From contig NZ_JANQBC010000015.1 of NCBI RefSeq assembly GCF_024721995.1, positions 62,001 to 126,000 on the forward strand: DNA of 64,000 nt, written 5' to 3'. Under the pieces are notes generated by a model. That model had not been told where the DNA came from. It made no database searches and worked only from the letters and a program-made list of their open reading frames with translations. This document shows positions 26,122 through 33,994 of the stretch, one piece after another. Made by a program: the position numbers and the translations under genes. Position 1 is the first letter of the stretch. Each line of letters begins with the position of its first letter. Source of the stretch: Paenibacillus radicibacter (GTDB lineage Bacteria > Bacillota > Bacilli > Paenibacillales > NBRC-103111).

Positions 26122-26288
26122 AGAGCGTGTTCAAAAAGTGGGGTCACTACAGAGAAAAAAGCACTTCCGGTCGCTGTCTCAATCGTGAATTTTGAATTTA
26201 TTTTATTGTATTTTCACGATTTCAAAGGCGAACGCTACGCTCCTCCAGTTGCTTTTTTCTCTTTCGTTTAACTTTTTGAACTCGCTCT
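26122..26288 (-). repeat. Covarying-arm palindromic element, copy 3
   Basis: A 167-bp element in the opposite orientation to copies 2 and 4. The outer arms run from AGAGCG (26122) to CGCTCT (26288), with CAAAAAGT/ACTTTTTG. The conserved loops on the minus strand read AAACGAAAG and GTAGTGA. The second stem GAGAAAAAAGCA (26152-26163) pairs with TGCTTTTTTCTC (26250-26261). The core, including AATCGTGAA (26181-26189) and TTCACGATT (26213-26221), is nearly identical to copy 2. It lies between convergent genes. Confidence 0.9.
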
Positions 26289-26292
26289 TTCT

Positions 26293-26736
26293 CTAGTTCA
26301 CACTTGTCTTTGCTTGCGGCACACGGAATGTAAAGTAGCGATGTCCCAAGTAGTTGAGGATCGTATAGATACCGTTGCCAAGTAAAATCGCTGCATTTTC
26401 AAAAAGACTCGTAGAGATGTTTGGCCAGATGAGTTCAAGTCCTTGCGTGAGCCACAGCGACATCCCGTAGGATAATCCGAAGCATACCCCGATCACAAGA
26501 CTGAATTTCCACCAAGAGGAGCCGACTGTTGCGTTTGAGCGGAACGTGAATGTTCGATTTAGAAAATAGCTGCACACCGCCCCCACAATATTACCGGTCG
26601 CTGTTGCCAGCCAATAATTCCATCCGGCCAAATTCAAGACAATGAAGCTTACTGAAAGTCCGACCAATGTATTCAATACACCGACAAGTAAGAATCGAAT
26701 GAACGAGCTGCTAAACAATTTGCGTAATGTATTCAT
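26293..26736 (-). CDS. GtrA-family membrane protein (polyprenyl-P-sugar flippase candidate)
   Basis: This 147-residue protein with four membrane helices matches the GtrA/GtcA family. Motifs are RFLLVGVLNTLVGLSVSF, NWLAT-type GNIVGAVCSYFLNRTFTF and LGHRYFTF near the C-terminus. GtrA proteins are thought to flip undecaprenyl-phosphate-linked sugars across the membrane. The ATG directly abuts the stop of the glycosyltransferase gene, so the pair is a two-gene unit. With the GT-C enzyme at 29.2 kb it could form a three-component wall glycosylation system (inference). Confidence 0.85.
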   Translation of the reverse strand: MNTLRKLFSSSFIRFLLVGVLNTLVGLSVSFIVLNLAGWNYWLATATGNIVGAVCSYFLNRTFTFRSNATVGSSWWKFSLVIGVCFGLSYGMSLWLTQGLELIWPNISTSLFENAAILLGNGIYTILNYLGHRYFTFRVPQAKTSVN

Positions 26737-27786
26737 CTACGTAGCCCGACTCGTTACCACGACAGGTTCAGAAGTGGAGTCGTGAAAAGCTTCTGCTACT
26801 TGTCCATTCTCATGCGAGTAGGATGCAGCGGGTACGAACTTCTCAATAATGAATAGCGGACGGTGTTTCACTTCACGATAAATTTTACCGATGTACTCGC
26901 CAATTAGTCCAATTGCAAGAAGCTGAATCCCGCCGATGAACCAGACGGATAGGATCAGGGATGTCCAGCCTGTAACTGCATTGCCGTAGAACTTACTAAA
27001 CAGCGCGTAGATTAAAGCAACAAGGCTGATGATGAAGAATAGGAAGCCTGTCATTGTAACAAGACGAATTGGTTTAATACTGAATGATGTAATTCCATCT
27101 AATGCGAAGGAAAGCATCTTCTTCAGTGGGTACTTCGATTCACCCGCGAATCGTTCAAAGCGATCGTAGTACACCTTTGTTGAAGGGAAACCGATTAACG
27201 GCACAACCCCACGTAAGAACAAGTTTACTTCTGGAAAATGTTCCAGATGCTCGAGTGTACGCTTACTCATTAATCTATAATCTGCATGATTGTCATGAAT
27301 GTTAACACCCATGCGCGTCATTATTTTGTAGAATCCCTGTGCAGTGTTGCGCTTGAACCACGTATCGGTCGTGCGACTTTGTCGGATACCATAGACGATA
27401 TCATAGCCCTCATGGAATTTAATCACGAATTCACGAATCGCTTCAACATCATCTTGTAGATCCGCATCAATGGATACGACACAATCCGAATAATCCTTGG
27501 CTTCCATTAAGCCTGCAAGTAAGGCACTTTGATGTCCACAATTTCGTGATAACTTCAGTCCACTCATAAGTGGATTGGATTTGGAGAATCCTTCGATAAG
27601 CTCCCAAGTACGGTCACGAGAACCGTCATCCACGAAGAGCACACTGCTCTGGGGTGATGCAAGTTTGTCCGTAATTAATCGAATTAAGACAACACTTAGG
27701 CGACTGACCGTCTCGGGCAGCACCTCTTCCTCGTTATAGCAAGGTACAACGATGGTCACGATCGGTTGTTGAATCTTGTTTTTCAT
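26737..27786 (-). CDS. Polyprenyl-phosphate glycosyltransferase (GtrB/CsbB-like GT2)
   Basis: This 349-residue GT2 enzyme has IVTIVVPCYNEEEVLPETV, the nucleotide Asp in LFVDDGSRDRTWELI, the metal motif VVSIDADLQDD, SRNCGHQSALLAGL, and two membrane helices near residues 245-310 as in GtrB, CsbB and YkoT. It should transfer a sugar from a nucleotide donor to undecaprenyl phosphate on the cytoplasmic side. Its partner flippase follows without a gap. The C-terminal 30 residues are variable. The ATG has only a weak ribosome site. Confidence 0.88.
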   Translation of the reverse strand: MKNKIQQPIVTIVVPCYNEEEVLPETVSRLSVVLIRLITDKLASPQSSVLFVDDGSRDRTWELIEGFSKSNPLMSGLKLSRNCGHQSALLAGLMEAKDYSDCVVSIDADLQDDVEAIREFVIKFHEGYDIVYGIRQSRTTDTWFKRNTAQGFYKIMTRMGVNIHDNHADYRLMSKRTLEHLEHFPEVNLFLRGVVPLIGFPSTKVYYDRFERFAGESKYPLKKMLSFALDGITSFSIKPIRLVTMTGFLFFIISLVALIYALFSKFYGNAVTGWTSLILSVWFIGGIQLLAIGLIGEYIGKIYREVKHRPLFIIEKFVPAASYSHENGQVAEAFHDSTSEPVVVTSRAT

Positions 27787-27830
27787 AATAAGGAATAGTC
27801 ACCGTTCTTTCCTATTTGTCTATGATCTCC

Positions 27831-27836
27831 ATTATA
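27831..27836 (-). promoter_or_regulatory. -10 element upstream of the GT2-GtrA pair
   Basis: The minus strand carries a perfect TATAAT about 45 bases before the GT2 start. The -35 region (GCTACA or TGCTAC, 16-17 bases upstream) is poor and lies in the preceding terminator hairpin. Confidence 0.4.
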
Positions 27837-27840
27837 CCGT

Positions 27841-27884
27841 AAAAAAGGAATTGTAGCATCGCTGCATACAATTCCTTCTTATTT
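27841..27884. terminator. Terminator of the PAP2 gene
   Basis: AAGGAATTGTA (27845-27855) pairs with TACAATTCCTT (27867-27877); the minus strand continues into a T-run. Confidence 0.8.
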
Positions 27885-27887
27885 ATC

Positions 27888-28769
27888 CTATTTTTTCATT
27901 AGTCGCTCGCCAATCCCTTCGAATTTAACCTCAAATTTATTGAACATCCTTGTATGGATGAACCACTCTGCTAGGCTTACGCAACCATAGGCAAATGCCA
28001 TTCCCGCTACAACATCAAGCACCCAATGGATTTTCAAGTACAACGTGGAAATAATAATGGATATGCAGTAGATACCAATAATCCAGCGATACCATTTGCT
28101 TTTCTCTTTCATGGATAAGAGTAGGGCAGCGAAGGCGATAGAAGTATGCATACTGGGAAAGCAGTTAAGAACCGTCGTATACACTTCCGCTGCGCTTTTG
28201 AAATTACGAACCAGTATATCCGGTGTACCTTGTACGAACCAGACTTCTTGCAGGAACACCGTATTGTAGAAAATTAGAATGAATGGCGTTTGCAGCAAAT
28301 AGCCGCCAAGCGCATACACACCCATTTTCTTTACATCTTTCGTGAAGAAGGCGCGAATAATACAGATCCAATAGGATAACGTAAATCCGTTGCGGTATAC
28401 CCAAGACATATAGTGCGTTAACCAAGCTGGCTGCCATAATCGCATCCATGCGCCGTCATTATACGGGATTGAATTGAACCATTCATTCCATTTGAACATA
28501 TACTTGATATTCTTCGTCTGCCATCCGATCACTTGATTCCATAAGGGATTGGCATACTTATAAATGAGGAAGAAAATAATCAGCGTCGCAAGTCCCGCAG
28601 GAATGAATTTAACCCAAGGAATATCCTTCATATCCTTCTTCGTACCATACAGCGCGACAATCAGGAGAAGAATACTAAGCAGGTCCCAACCGTCAACTTG
28701 GGTGACACCAATAAGTACAGCAGCAGTAATTAGCCAAAGAAGCGGCATGATAATGAAGTGTTTCGTCAA
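27888..28769 (-). CDS. PAP2-superfamily membrane protein
   Basis: This 293-residue integral membrane protein has about six helices and a PAP2-type active site: CFPSMHTSIAFAALLLS (second motif with His) and HWVLDVVAGMAFAYG (third motif with His and Asp). It resembles the inositol phosphorylceramide synthase/PAP2_3 branch more than small BcrC-type phosphatases. It could dephosphorylate a lipid or transfer a phosphoalcohol head group; the cluster suggests a lipid carrier or glycolipid (inference). The start is TTG 28769 behind GGGGATG; ATG 28748 is the alternative. It is divergent, by only 39 bases, from the ArnE-like gene. Confidence 0.75.
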   Translation of the reverse strand: MTKHFIIMPLLWLITAAVLIGVTQVDGWDLLSILLLIVALYGTKKDMKDIPWVKFIPAGLATLIIFFLIYKYANPLWNQVIGWQTKNIKYMFKWNEWFNSIPYNDGAWMRLWQPAWLTHYMSWVYRNGFTLSYWICIIRAFFTKDVKKMGVYALGGYLLQTPFILIFYNTVFLQEVWFVQGTPDILVRNFKSAAEVYTTVLNCFPSMHTSIAFAALLLSMKEKSKWYRWIIGIYCISIIISTLYLKIHWVLDVVAGMAFAYGCVSLAEWFIHTRMFNKFEVKFEGIGERLMKK

Positions 28770-28808
28770 TATTGTTTCATCCCCGATCTTGTAAAGGAGA
28801 TTGTATCC

Positions 28809-29180
28809 ATGAAATTCGTGAATATTGCATTGATTTTACTGAATACTTGCTTTCTCGTAACCGGACAATTTCTATGGAAAGTTGGTCTGATGCGCAAGAC
28901 GAATCCTTTTGAAAGCATCCGGACGATTGTTGAACTGTTCTTCTCACCGTGGATCTTCGGCGGGCTTGTGATTTACGGAATTGCGACCGTACTCTGGATG
29001 TTCATCTTGACACGGGTGGATATTTCAGTTGCTTATCCGCTGCAAAGTATCGCCTATATTATGACCGCATTCGGAGCTTATTACGTGTTCAATGAAAGCT
29101 TGTCCCCACTGAAAATCATGGGATGCTTGGTTATTCTAATCGGGGTTGCCATGATTGGCTATTCGGCTAAATTATCATGA
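28809..29180 (+). CDS. EamA/SMR-type four-helix membrane protein (ArnE-like)
   Basis: This 123-residue protein has four membrane helices and the duplicated-half EamA look: NTCFLVTGQFLWKVGLM, LTRVDISVAYPLQSIAYIM and MGCLVILIGVAMIGYSA. It resembles ArnE/ArnF-type subunits that flip undecaprenyl-phosphate sugars, and also small multidrug proteins. Its ATGA overlap with the ArnT-like glycosyltransferase gene favours the lipid-sugar role. ATG 28809 follows AAAGGAGATT; a longer frame upstream lacks a site. Confidence 0.75.
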   Translation: MKFVNIALILLNTCFLVTGQFLWKVGLMRKTNPFESIRTIVELFFSPWIFGGLVIYGIATVLWMFILTRVDISVAYPLQSIAYIMTAFGAYYVFNESLSPLKIMGCLVILIGVAMIGYSAKLS

Positions 29181-30388
29181 GCCAGGGACGTAATCAGCTT
29201 ATATTGTGGACGATCCTCCTGGTTTCTTTTGCGATAAAAATTTATCTGATCTTAACAAGTGGTAAGACGCTGACTCTAGATTCAGACGATGTCTCGTACT
29301 TAAAGACTGCCGAAATTTGGCTGGAAACAGGTGTCTTTACGTATAATGATCCGACGCGCCCGACGGTGTTCATTACCCCAGCGCTCCCTGCCATCATTGC
29401 TTTGTTCATGAAAATAATCGGGAACAACTACGCGCTCACCCAGACGCTGCGTATTGTTCAGTCGATCATGATGGTCTTCTCTATGTACATGCTGTTCATC
29501 ATTGGTCGTCGGATTTGGAATGAGCGAGTTGCACTCTGGGGAGTGGGGTTATCATCGCTTTATTTGCCACTCTGGCATGTGTCGTTCCTAATCTTAACGG
29601 AAGCGTTGTTCATCTGTTGTCTGATGATGCTTATCTATTCCGCGCTGCGCGCGATGGAGAGTCCAACGTGGAAGTGGGCATTGCTATTCGGCTTCTGGTG
29701 GGTGGCTGCGACATATGCGCGTCCGACGATTGCCTTGTGGCCGGGGATCTTTCTGTATTTTCTATTCAAATGGCGCCAGATTCCATGGCAAAAGGTTGTT
29801 CGATGCGGCGCAATAGCGGCAATTATCTTTATAGTTGGATTAGTACCTTGGTGGGTGAGGAATTATGAAGTTTCTGGCGGGCAGTTCATCCCACTGACGA
29901 AGTCTAGCGGTAATCCATTGCTCCTAGGGACATTTCCATATGATTTCCCTCCTGTAGCGGAGCAGCGAACTTGGCATCAGACAGACGATCTGTGGGTGAA
30001 TGATGATTTTGATAAACAGTGGGCAATCGAGCGGATGAAGACGGGGTTTATCGAGCAACCGCTGCTGTACATTTCCTGGTATACGTTCGGTAAGTTTTGT
30101 TTCTTCTGGGGCGGTGTGTTTTATTGGATTCGAATTGCGAATATCCCGCCGATTTACGTCTGGTCTTCGCACTATATTCTTATTCTCCTAGCGGGTGTAG
30201 GGGGATGGAGATCGAGACATAAGCAAGGAGCGAAGCTATTGATCTCCCTTTTTGCCTATATGACGGTCTTGCATATGATTTATTTGGCTCACGGTAGGTA
30301 TGCGGTGGTGCTTATTCCGTTCGTTGCCTTATTTGCTGGAGCAGCAATAGAGTATTTGTTTGATCGAAGTGATTCGAAGGGGAAGTAA
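29177..30388 (+). CDS. GT-C glycosyltransferase (GT39/ArnT-like)
   Basis: This 403-residue protein has about ten membrane helices. The first external loop carries LTLDSDDVSYLKTAEIWLETG, the acidic catalytic motif typical of PMT/ArnT-like GT-C enzymes, followed by PTVFITPALPAIIALFMKIIG. Such enzymes transfer a sugar from a polyprenyl phosphate to an acceptor on the outer face. Acceptor and sugar are unknown; teichoic acid or a glycolipid would fit. Its start overlaps the ArnE-like gene by four bases. Confidence 0.82.
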   Translation: MSQGRNQLILWTILLVSFAIKIYLILTSGKTLTLDSDDVSYLKTAEIWLETGVFTYNDPTRPTVFITPALPAIIALFMKIIGNNYALTQTLRIVQSIMMVFSMYMLFIIGRRIWNERVALWGVGLSSLYLPLWHVSFLILTEALFICCLMMLIYSALRAMESPTWKWALLFGFWWVAATYARPTIALWPGIFLYFLFKWRQIPWQKVVRCGAIAAIIFIVGLVPWWVRNYEVSGGQFIPLTKSSGNPLLLGTFPYDFPPVAEQRTWHQTDDLWVNDDFDKQWAIERMKTGFIEQPLLYISWYTFGKFCFFWGGVFYWIRIANIPPIYVWSSHYILILLAGVGGWRSRHKQGAKLLISLFAYMTVLHMIYLAHGRYAVVLIPFVALFAGAAIEYLFDRSDSKGK

Positions 30389-30504
30389 GTCGTTTTTATA
30401 AGGAGATAGTCAGAAGCCTGTTTTGATCGCTGTAGTTGGCGCTGTGCAGGTGTCCACGCATACGATGTGACAGATAATGCACATTGCAGTGAGGGAGGCC
30501 GTGT

Positions 30505-31593
30505 ATGGCGATTACAATATCCGTATGTATGATCGTGAAGAATGAAGAGAAGACCATTGGCAGGTGTTTGAAGTGCGTGACCTCTTGGGCGGATCAGATC
30601 ATTGTGGTGGATACAGGTTCGACAGATCGGACAGTGGAGGTAGCGAAGCGCTATACGGATGAAGTGCACCATTTTCAGTGGATACAGAACTTTGCAGTGG
30701 CACGTAATTACGCATTTTCACTAGCGCAGATGGACTATATCGTTCATTTGGACGGTGATGATGTAATTTCTAGAGATGACATACGGAAGATGGAAATTTT
30801 GAAAGAAACGCTAGACCCTACTATTGATGTTCTGACGATGCCTTATATTCTGGCAAGAGATGGAACGGGGAATATCACGTCCAGTGTACGGCACAATCGA
30901 ATGGTGAAGCGGTCGCGCGATTTCAGGTGGCATGGGGCTGTACATGAATATTTGGCTGTCTATGGAAATATAGTGGAAAGTGATATCTCTATTATTCACA
31001 AAAGCATAGAGCATGACGCTGATCGCAACATTCAAATCTATGAGAAGATGAGAGCAGAGAATACCCCGTTCACTCCACGAGACACACTCTATTATGCGAA
31101 CGAGCTTTGTGATCATCAGCGGTTTGTGGAGGCGACTGCGCAGTATGAACATTTTCTTACATTAGAGTATACGTGGGTGGAGGATCAGATACATGCTTGT
31201 GGTAAGATTGCGGATTGTTATTACGCGCTAGGACGGTTTGACGATTCGTTAGTGGCAGCGGCTAGATCCTTTGTTTACGATTTGCCTAGGCCAACGATGT
31301 GCTGCAAGATTGCTTTTGTACATCTTCATCTGCAAAAATATGCCCTTGCGGCATTCTGGTATGAACTTGCCATTGAACAGAAAGATCGTGTGGATGTACA
31401 AGGTTTTGTCGATCATGCTGCTCATTCTTGGCTGCCGCATCTGCAACTGTGTGTGTGTTATTGCTATCTTGGGCTATACGAGAAAGCGAAGTTTCATAAT
31501 GAGAAAGCACTGGAATATCACCCGACTCACCCAAGTATGCTGCACAATCGTACCTACTTAAAGTCGATACTTGAACCAAACTTGACTTCTTAA
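30505..31593 (+). CDS. GT2 glycosyltransferase with helical-repeat C-terminus
   Basis: This 362-residue cytoplasmic protein has a GT-A domain (residues 1-190) with ITISVCMIVKNEEKTIGRCL, IIVVDTGSTDRTVEVA and the metal motif IVHLDGDDVISRDD. A TPR-like helical region follows (about residues 195-360: EATAQYEHFLTLEY, ALGRFDDSLVAAA, YEKAKFHNEKALEYHPTHP). The layout resembles SunS-type and other GT2-TPR enzymes that glycosylate proteins or peptides, but no bacteriocin or flagellin gene is nearby, so the acceptor is open. ATG 30505 is behind GAGGGAGG. Confidence 0.8.
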   Translation: MAITISVCMIVKNEEKTIGRCLKCVTSWADQIIVVDTGSTDRTVEVAKRYTDEVHHFQWIQNFAVARNYAFSLAQMDYIVHLDGDDVISRDDIRKMEILKETLDPTIDVLTMPYILARDGTGNITSSVRHNRMVKRSRDFRWHGAVHEYLAVYGNIVESDISIIHKSIEHDADRNIQIYEKMRAENTPFTPRDTLYYANELCDHQRFVEATAQYEHFLTLEYTWVEDQIHACGKIADCYYALGRFDDSLVAAARSFVYDLPRPTMCCKIAFVHLHLQKYALAAFWYELAIEQKDRVDVQGFVDHAAHSWLPHLQLCVCYCYLGLYEKAKFHNEKALEYHPTHPSMLHNRTYLKSILEPNLTS

Positions 31594-31725
31594 AGGTCGG
31601 GAGCCTACCTAGACCTAAGGCGGGGAAGACTTCCCATCGGTAGTCGGTTTTGCATCGGAATAGATTGGCATACAATAGAATTAACAAGAGAAAGCAGAGA
31701 ACGTTAAATGAAAGGTGCGAGATTC

Positions 31726-32910
31726 ATGAGAAAAGAGAAGGTTGTCATTCTATCGGGGAATTTTGGAGATGGGCATCGCCAAGCTGCTCAAGCTGTTCGG
31801 AAATTCGTTGAGCGGAGCCGCCCCAATGCAGAGGCGATCGTGATCGATTTCATGGAGCTTGCACATCCACATATTCACTCGCTTTCCCGCTATATTTACA
31901 TGCAAGGTATTCAGAAGTTTCCATCGATCTATGGTTTTGTATATAACAAAACAAGAAGTGCAGATAGCATGTTCGGAAGTCTACTTAAGAAGACGAATCG
32001 ACTTGGTCTTAGTCGTCTAATGAAGCAGATCAATGCGATTCAACCTTCTGTTATCGTATCGACATTCCCACTAGCGTCAGGAGCATTGTCTGAGCTTAAA
32101 GAGCATGGCTTGCTTCGTATCCCGACGATGACGGTTATTACAGATCACACGAGCCACAGTTACTGGGTGTATCCACATACGGATAAATATATTGTCGGTT
32201 CAGAGAAAGTGCGCCAGGAGCTATATGAAATTGGTGTTGGTCTAGATCAAGTCGAAGTAGCAGGTATCCCTGTACGTGATGAATTCAAAGAAGCATATGA
32301 CCGTAATTCGCTTATGATGAAACATGGACTAAATCCGAATAAGCCAGTTGTACTTATGATGGGTGGCGGTTGCGGACTTATGGGTGCAGAGCTTGTGAAG
32401 AAGATCCACACATTTGAGTATTTGAAAGAGTCAGTGCAGTTCCTTGTGATCTGTGGTAGCAATGAACGAGTAAGATTACAACTTGAAGAGAGTGTAATTG
32501 GCTCGAAGCACGACTTCCGTATTATGGGCTATATCGACTATGTGCATGAGTTAATGGCAATTGCTGATACGATTGTGACGAAGCCCGGCGGGCTTACGAT
32601 CAGTGAGGCTATGACGATGCAGCTACCGATCGTGATCTATAAGCCGCTACCTGGGCAAGAAGAAGATAACGCACGATTCTTACTTGAATCAGGTGCTGCG
32701 ATGCAAGCGGAGTCTCTGGATGACCTTGTCTGCAAATTATCTGGTTTGTTCCACAACCCGATGATGCTTGAGGCGATGCGCATGCGTCTAACGCAGCTGT
32801 ATGAACCACTTTCCAGCACAGATATCGCAGATATTGTGTTCAGTGTAGAGGCTTCTCATACACATCGTTATGCGGATCGTTTAGCTGGCAATGTAACTTA
32901 TGTAATGTAG
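31726..32910 (+). CDS. UgtP/MGDG synthase-like glycosyltransferase
   Basis: This 394-residue protein combines an N-terminal MGDG-synthase domain (VVILSGNFGDGHRQAAQAV) and a C-terminal GT28 domain (VLMMGGGCGLMGAEL, TKPGGLTISEAMTMQLPIV, YKPLPGQEEDNARFLLESG). Relatives include B. subtilis UgtP, which makes diglucosyldiacylglycerol, the glycolipid anchor of lipoteichoic acid. ATG 31726 has AAAGGTG at good spacing; an in-frame ATG at 31708 lacks one. A paralogue lies at 46.5-47.6 kb. Glycolipid synthesis is inferred from the family. Confidence 0.82.
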   Translation: MRKEKVVILSGNFGDGHRQAAQAVRKFVERSRPNAEAIVIDFMELAHPHIHSLSRYIYMQGIQKFPSIYGFVYNKTRSADSMFGSLLKKTNRLGLSRLMKQINAIQPSVIVSTFPLASGALSELKEHGLLRIPTMTVITDHTSHSYWVYPHTDKYIVGSEKVRQELYEIGVGLDQVEVAGIPVRDEFKEAYDRNSLMMKHGLNPNKPVVLMMGGGCGLMGAELVKKIHTFEYLKESVQFLVICGSNERVRLQLEESVIGSKHDFRIMGYIDYVHELMAIADTIVTKPGGLTISEAMTMQLPIVIYKPLPGQEEDNARFLLESGAAMQAESLDDLVCKLSGLFHNPMMLEAMRMRLTQLYEPLSSTDIADIVFSVEASHTHRYADRLAGNVTYVM

Positions 32911-32926
32911 AGGTAGCCATATAAAA

Positions 32927-32962
32927 AAGAAGCCTTTTAAGAGAAATCTTAAAAGGCTTCTT
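32927..32962. terminator. Strong bidirectional terminator
   Basis: AAGAAGCCTTTTAAGA pairs perfectly with TCTTAAAAGGCTTCTT around GAAA, between convergent genes. Confidence 0.9.
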
Positions 32963-32980
32963 AATATTTTTAGTAATAAT

Positions 32981-33757
32981 CTAATTCAACCCTTTTCTCA
33001 AATACGCCACATAATAAATCATTGCAACGAAGATCGCGCCACCAACCGCATTTCCTAGGAATACCGGAACGAAGTTTGTGAAGTAATCTGCCCAAGTATA
33101 GGCACCTGCGAAGATCGCGGCAGGGATGAGGAACATGTTTGCAACAACGTGCTGGAATCCAATTGCAACGAATGCCATTGTTGGGAACCAGATGCCCAGA
33201 ATTTTACCAGTAACATCTTTCGCGCTGTAAGCCAGCCATACGGCTAGAGCAACAAGCCAGTTACAACCGATACCAGAGATGAATGCTTGTAAGAATGTAT
33301 CATGAATCTTATGACCTGCAAGATCAACGGTTCGTTCTAGGAATGCCCCAGATCCCGTTAGTCCGACTACATGTCCGAAGAAATAAGCAACGAATAGTGC
33401 ACCGAGGAAGTTACTGAAAGTGATCCAGAACCAGTTTTTGGCGACTTGGAAACCTTTAATTTTCCGTGCGTACCAAGCCAGTGGGACAGCCATCATGTTA
33501 CCCGTTAGTAGTTCACCGCCAGCAATAATAACTAGAATAAGTCCAACAGGGAAAACAGCAGCGCTTAGGAAAGTGGTAAGTCCACCGAATTCAGCGGGCA
33601 TTACCGCTGTTACGCGGATCGCAAGTAAGAACCCGATAGAGATAAATGCTCCGGCTGCAAAACCAAGTGCAAGCATGCTTGGAATGGACATATTCGCCTT
33701 GGCTACACCAGTCTCAACTGTATTTTCTGCAATTTCTTTAGGTTTATAGTAAGACAA
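32981..33757 (-). CDS. Formate/nitrite transporter (FNT) family channel
   Basis: This 258-residue protein has six membrane helices and the FNT signatures KPKEIAENTVETGVAKA, GFAAGAFISIGFLL, GGELLTGNMMAVPLAW (the G-x-N loop), FISGIGCNWLVALAVWLA and FQHVVANMFLIPAA. Members carry formate, nitrite or hydrosulfide. A TTG at 33757 has better spacing from AAGGAG than the GTG at 33766 that lies against it. An Fnr-like box centred about 42 bases upstream of the predicted start point suggests anaerobic induction, favouring formate or nitrite. Confidence 0.88.
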   Translation of the reverse strand: MSYYKPKEIAENTVETGVAKANMSIPSMLALGFAAGAFISIGFLLAIRVTAVMPAEFGGLTTFLSAAVFPVGLILVIIAGGELLTGNMMAVPLAWYARKIKGFQVAKNWFWITFSNFLGALFVAYFFGHVVGLTGSGAFLERTVDLAGHKIHDTFLQAFISGIGCNWLVALAVWLAYSAKDVTGKILGIWFPTMAFVAIGFQHVVANMFLIPAAIFAGAYTWADYFTNFVPVFLGNAVGGAIFVAMIYYVAYLRKGLN

Positions 33758-33826
33758 AGTCTTCACTCCTTTTTCAAAGTGGTTGTCAATTAACTATCTC
33801 TCAAATTACGAATGTACAATTCTTAT

Positions 33827-33855
33827 ATTATAAAGAAGGTTCCCACCTAATTAAA
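33827..33855 (-). promoter_or_regulatory. Promoter of the FNT gene
   Basis: The minus strand carries TATAAT (33832-33827) with a weak -35 TTTAAT (33855-33850) 17 bases upstream. A weak -35 is expected for an activator-dependent promoter. Confidence 0.5.
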
Positions 33856-33870
33856 GTGATATTTTTCACA
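33855..33870 (-). promoter_or_regulatory. Fnr/Crp-family binding site
   Basis: The minus strand reads TGTGAAAAATATCACT, one mismatch from TGTGA-N6-TCACA. Its centre (33862.5) is about 42 bases upstream of the start point predicted from the -10, the class II activation position. Confidence 0.6.
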
Positions 33871-33994
33871 ATAGGAGTCAGTGTATTAACGGTTGTTATG
33901 GAAGGAACTTACTATTCATTTTTTGTCGTAAAATGCCGATATAACGGTAGGGCATACCTTTTTTACCCAATTACATACACGAGGAGTGTGACAC

